Assembly (NCBI GenBank): GCA_030526405.1
Contig: JAUNCZ010000004.1
Span: 41,684 to 105,683, forward strand
Source: Lachnospiraceae bacterium
GTDB taxonomy: Bacteria > Bacillota > Clostridia > Lachnospirales > Lachnospiraceae
Direction: 5' to 3'
Length of the DNA stretch: 64,000 nt
Shown here: positions 61,821 through 64,000 of the stretch, one piece after another
Layout: each line of letters opens with the position of its first letter
How positions within the stretch are numbered: position 1 is the stretch's first letter
Program-made: the position numbers and the translations under genes
Notes under the pieces: generated by a model
What the model saw: only the letters and a program-made list of their open reading frames with translations
Told to the model about the DNA's origin: nothing
Database searches by the model: none

Positions 61821-62453
61821 ATGTTGTATGAAGGGATTCGGCTTGCTGTTCTGGATGGAAAGCCAAGGCTGGTGGAAAAACGCATAAAGGAGGCCCTCGA
61901 TGGGGGAACAGACCCCAGAGATATTCTGGAAAAGGGGCTTCTGGCAGCTTTGGATCCCATCGAGGAGATCCAGTGTGACTGTGAGGAGGAGATTGCTGCA
62001 ACCCTGTCCTATGCAAGGGCCATGAAAAAAGGGATTGAGTGTCTGGAGACGGTATTGGGAGAGTCTCTGTATACAAAAAAATGTGCTGTTCTGATTGGAA
62101 CTGCAGTGGGTGATCTTCATGATATGGGAAAGAACATTGTGGCACTGTACTTCCGGGCTTCCGGATTTCCGGTGGTGGATCTGGGAGTGGATGTGTCTGC
62201 TGATCAGTTTATCAGGGCACTGGAGGCCCATCCGGAGGCAGAGGTGGTATGTATTTCTACACTTTTGAAGACCTCTCATCCGGAGGTGAAGCATATGATT
62301 CAGTCCATCAGGGCGGCCATGAAGAGCAGAAAGGTGCTCATTATGCTGGGTGGCGGTTCTGTAACAGAGGAGATTGCACAAGCTCTGGATGCAGACTGTT
62401 ATACCGACAGTGCGGTGGCAGCAGTGAAGGCTGTGCTGGATTATGCAGGATAA
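61821..62453 (+). CDS. Second, divergent corrinoid protein
   Basis: A 210-aa paralogue of the first corrinoid protein. The cobalamin domain keeps DxHxxG as GDLHDMGKN with His100. The cap domain has diverged strongly: where the first protein has VGEKFKNNEIFVPEM, this one has IEEIQCDCEEEIAAT with two extra cysteines. It starts 28 bp after the activator gene behind GGAGG. It may serve another methyltransferase or act as a corrinoid-binding regulator. Confidence 0.88.
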   Translation: MLYEGIRLAVLDGKPRLVEKRIKEALDGGTDPRDILEKGLLAALDPIEEIQCDCEEEIAATLSYARAMKKGIECLETVLGESLYTKKCAVLIGTAVGDLHDMGKNIVALYFRASGFPVVDLGVDVSADQFIRALEAHPEAEVVCISTLLKTSHPEVKHMIQSIRAAMKSRKVLIMLGGGSVTEEIAQALDADCYTDSAVAAVKAVLDYAG

Positions 62454-62517
62454 GCGGCTGTAACAATCAAAATCATCGGAATACAGAATATGAAAATGTG
62501 AATAGAATGACAGAAAC

Positions 62518-62553
62518 AGGAGCTCGCACCCTTTGGGAAGCGGGCTCCTGCCT
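62518..62553 (+). other. Hairpin after the methyl-transfer operon
   Basis: CAGGAGCTCGC pairs with GCGGGCTCCTG (G-U allowed). No T-run follows; it may still end or protect the transcript. Confidence 0.5.
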
Positions 62554-62727
62554 GTCTCCGGAGAATCCATGGGCAGAGAAGAATGGATTTAATACATTTC
62601 TGATTTGTGTCAGACAATTTGTTTGTATGAAAAACGAATTAATTGTCAGACAATTCGCTATGTGAAAAACATGTCAAGAAAAAGTTGCTTTGTAAAAATA
62701 TACAAAAATTATGTTCGGTTGTAGATA

Positions 62728-62877
62728 TGTGGAAAAAAGTGGAAAAGTTTTCCACATACAAGTCACAGAAAAAAGCCCTGAAATAGAGTTATCCCCGCAG
62801 TTATCCACATTATCCACGAAAATGTGGATTTCTATGTGAGTAAATAAAGGTGTTTTATGAACAAAAAATTTGGATAA
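62728..62877. other. Cluster of DnaA-box-like 9-mers (oriC-like region)
   Basis: At least seven sites match TTWTNCACA exactly or nearly: TTTTCCACA (minus) at 62728-62736, TTTTCCACA at 62748-62756, TTATCCCCG at 62789, TTATCCACA at 62801, TTATCCACG at 62810, AAATCCACA (minus) at 62823 and TTATCCAAA (minus) at 62869. The second is part of the palindrome GTGGAAAAGTTTTCCAC. The region is AT-rich, contains no gene (62454-63135) and shows a TTGTCAGACAATT-like repeat just left of it at 62608-62654. No dnaA or dnaN gene is in the window. Confidence 0.7.
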
Positions 62878-63135
62878 CTTGCTAAAAATGTGTTGTAAGT
62901 GGAAAAATGCAGAAAAGAAATTGAAAAACCAGAAATCTGATAAGCAGAGTAATTGTTCATACAACTCGTTGTATTTGGCTTCAATTAAATAAATAGACAG
63001 AAAAAAGATTGGATGAAAGCACTTCTTTCTTTTTGGGGAAATATGTAGTACACTGTCTTTACCTGACACAGGAAGGAGGAAGAGCAGAAGAACTCGGTTC
63101 TTTCTTCTATTAATATGAAAAAAGAGGTTTAAAGT

Positions 63136-63801
63136 ATGCGTCTTCGAAATATTCCAGGCTCCAGAGAAGCGATCGCAGAGAGCCGTTTTGTAATTCAGAA
63201 TCCGGAAGAGTTCCGTGGCAGATGGAAAGAGGTGTTTGGCAATGAGCATCCCCTTCACATTGAAGTGGGAATGGGAAAAGGCCGTTTTCTCATGGAGCTT
63301 GCTGCAGGAAATCCGGAGATCAACTATGTGGGCATTGAAATGTACAGCAGCGTGCTTCTTCGTGCTGTTCAGAAGGCAGAGCAGGATTGCGAGGAACTGA
63401 CCAACTTCCGTCTGATCCGCATGGATGCCAGAGATCTGATGGCAGTATTTGCCCCGGAAGAGGTGCAGAGAGTATATCTGAACTTCTCTGATCCCTGGCC
63501 AAAGGACAGACATGCAAAGCGCCGTCTTACCTCCCGTGAGTTTCTGGCTCGCTATGAGGGAATTCTGGATCATGCAGGCTGGGTAGAGTTCAAAACAGAC
63601 AATAAGGATCTGTTTGCATTTTCCCTGGAGTCTGTAAAGGAAAAGGGATGGAAGCTGGATGCTTTCACCTGGGATCTTCATCACGATGAGGTTCTGAACC
63701 AGGGCAATATTATGACTGAGTACGAGGAGCGCTTCTCCTCCCAGGGCAATGCTATCTGCAAACTGATGGCAAGACCCCAGTGGGAGTTGATCAAGGACTG
63801 A
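63136..63801 (+). CDS. trmB: tRNA (guanine-N7)-methyltransferase TrmB
   Basis: A 221-aa SAM-dependent enzyme that makes m7G46 in tRNA. The TrmB signature is complete: IEVGMGKGRFLMELA as SAM motif I, YVGIEMYSSVLLRA, YLNFSDPWPKDRHAKRRL with the catalytic Asp, and the C-terminal NIMTEYEERF. Length matches the family. A hairpin terminator follows. It stands alone right of a DnaA-box-rich stretch. Confidence 0.96.
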   Translation: MRLRNIPGSREAIAESRFVIQNPEEFRGRWKEVFGNEHPLHIEVGMGKGRFLMELAAGNPEINYVGIEMYSSVLLRAVQKAEQDCEELTNFRLIRMDARDLMAVFAPEEVQRVYLNFSDPWPKDRHAKRRLTSREFLARYEGILDHAGWVEFKTDNKDLFAFSLESVKEKGWKLDAFTWDLHHDEVLNQGNIMTEYEERFSSQGNAICKLMARPQWELIKD

Positions 63802-63874
63802 GACAGCGTGATCCGGGATGTGCAGGAATGCCCAGGTAAGATGTTGTGCTGATGCAGGACTGTGTAAGAAAGAT

Positions 63875-63932
63875 GATCTGCCGCAGCCGGGTGGCTGCGA
63901 CAGATCGCCTTGGTTTTGTTCCTTTTTTTGAA
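63875..63932 (+). terminator. Terminator of trmB
   Basis: GATCTGCCGCAGCC pairs with GGCTGCGACAGATC (one mismatch), followed after 17 bases by a T-rich run ending in seven T. Confidence 0.75.
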
Positions 63933-63951
63933 TTGAGAAAATTTTGGTCGA

Positions 63952-64000
63952 TTGTAAAAGTTAATTCCACTTTGTAAGAGTAACTTCCACCTTGTAGGAG
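63952..64000. repeat. 20-bp tandem repeat at the window edge, possibly an IS21-type end
   Basis: TTGTAAAAGTTAATTCCACT (63952-63971), TTGTAAGAGTAACTTCCACC (63972-63991) and TTGTAGGAG (63992 on, cut by the window edge) are consecutive units. Multiple terminal repeats of about 20 bp with GTGGAA and TTACAA parts are a feature of IS21-family ends. Only the edge is visible, so this is a suggestion. Confidence 0.5.

Noticed and set aside
62674..63684. Long minus-strand frame of 336 codons
   Set aside because: It runs antisense to trmB and through the DnaA-box region, has no ribosome site and no protein character.

Overview
The window looks like a chromosomal segment of an anaerobic Firmicute, most likely a gut Lachnospiraceae (Blautia/Ruminococcus-like; inference from protein style, strong AAGGAGG-type ribosome binding sites, moderate GC, a corrinoid C1 module and many ABC-fed sugar loci). 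No rRNA, tRNA, CRISPR array or complete insertion sequence was seen.

Region 1 (1-13.8 kb) is a glycerophosphodiester / glycerol-3-phosphate locus. On the minus strand are a glycerophosphodiester phosphodiesterase behind two MgtC-like proteins, and a three-gene oxidoreductase operon of GlpA/GlpB type with a DUF1667 protein. Its leader carries a terminator-like attenuator, and next to it lies glpP, the G3P-responsive antiterminator that would read it. On the plus strand follow a complete Ugp/Mal-type ABC importer (permease, ATPase, lipoprotein, permease) and a GDPD-PHP fusion protein. The likely flow is import of a glycerophosphodiester, intracellular cleavage to G3P, and oxidation to DHAP.

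Region 2 (13.8-19.2 kb) holds a regular array of six (perhaps seven) 36-37-nt palindromes with a period of about 62 bp, a second nested structured element, an HTH-Uma2 nuclease-like protein, mntP behind a yybP-ykoY manganese riboswitch, an ABC-F protein, and a HigBA-like toxin-antitoxin pair with a palindrome inside its promoter.

Region 3 (19.2-27.8 kb) has murG, a TSCPD protein, an EamA exporter behind a structured leader, an acyltransferase, and an adenosine/SAH deaminase next to a SAH hydrolase-like enzyme. It ends with a lipoprotein, a TetR regulator and a small conserved protein.

Region 4 (27.9-40.4 kb) is a fructan-oligosaccharide locus: a LacI regulator with three envelope proteins, divergent from two LplB/LplC-type permeases, a lipoprotein, a GH32 beta-fructosidase and a fructokinase. 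An aconitase-family hydratase follows.

Region 5 (40.5-45.5 kb) is AT-rich and accessory: an Agr-like histidine kinase and LytTR regulator, direct repeats of LytTR type in front of a lipoprotein gene, two secreted-protein genes stopped by TAG inside the signal peptide, and a small membrane protein. The stretch lies between two 82-bp direct repeats.

Region 6 (45.5-56.8 kb) has an AraC regulator, a lipoprotein, a tandem-duplicated methyltransferase, an RluA-family synthase and a sugar-type binding lipoprotein. Beyond them are a membrane protein diverging from an 818-aa anchored protein, then asnS and a eukaryote-type HisA.

Region 7 (56.8-64 kb) is a methyl-transfer module: a PucR regulator divergent from a pterin-binding methyltransferase, a corrinoid protein, a RACo-like activator and a second, divergent corrinoid protein. 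A dense cluster of DnaA-box-like 9-mers precedes trmB, and a 20-bp tandem repeat runs off the right edge, possibly the end of an IS21-like element.
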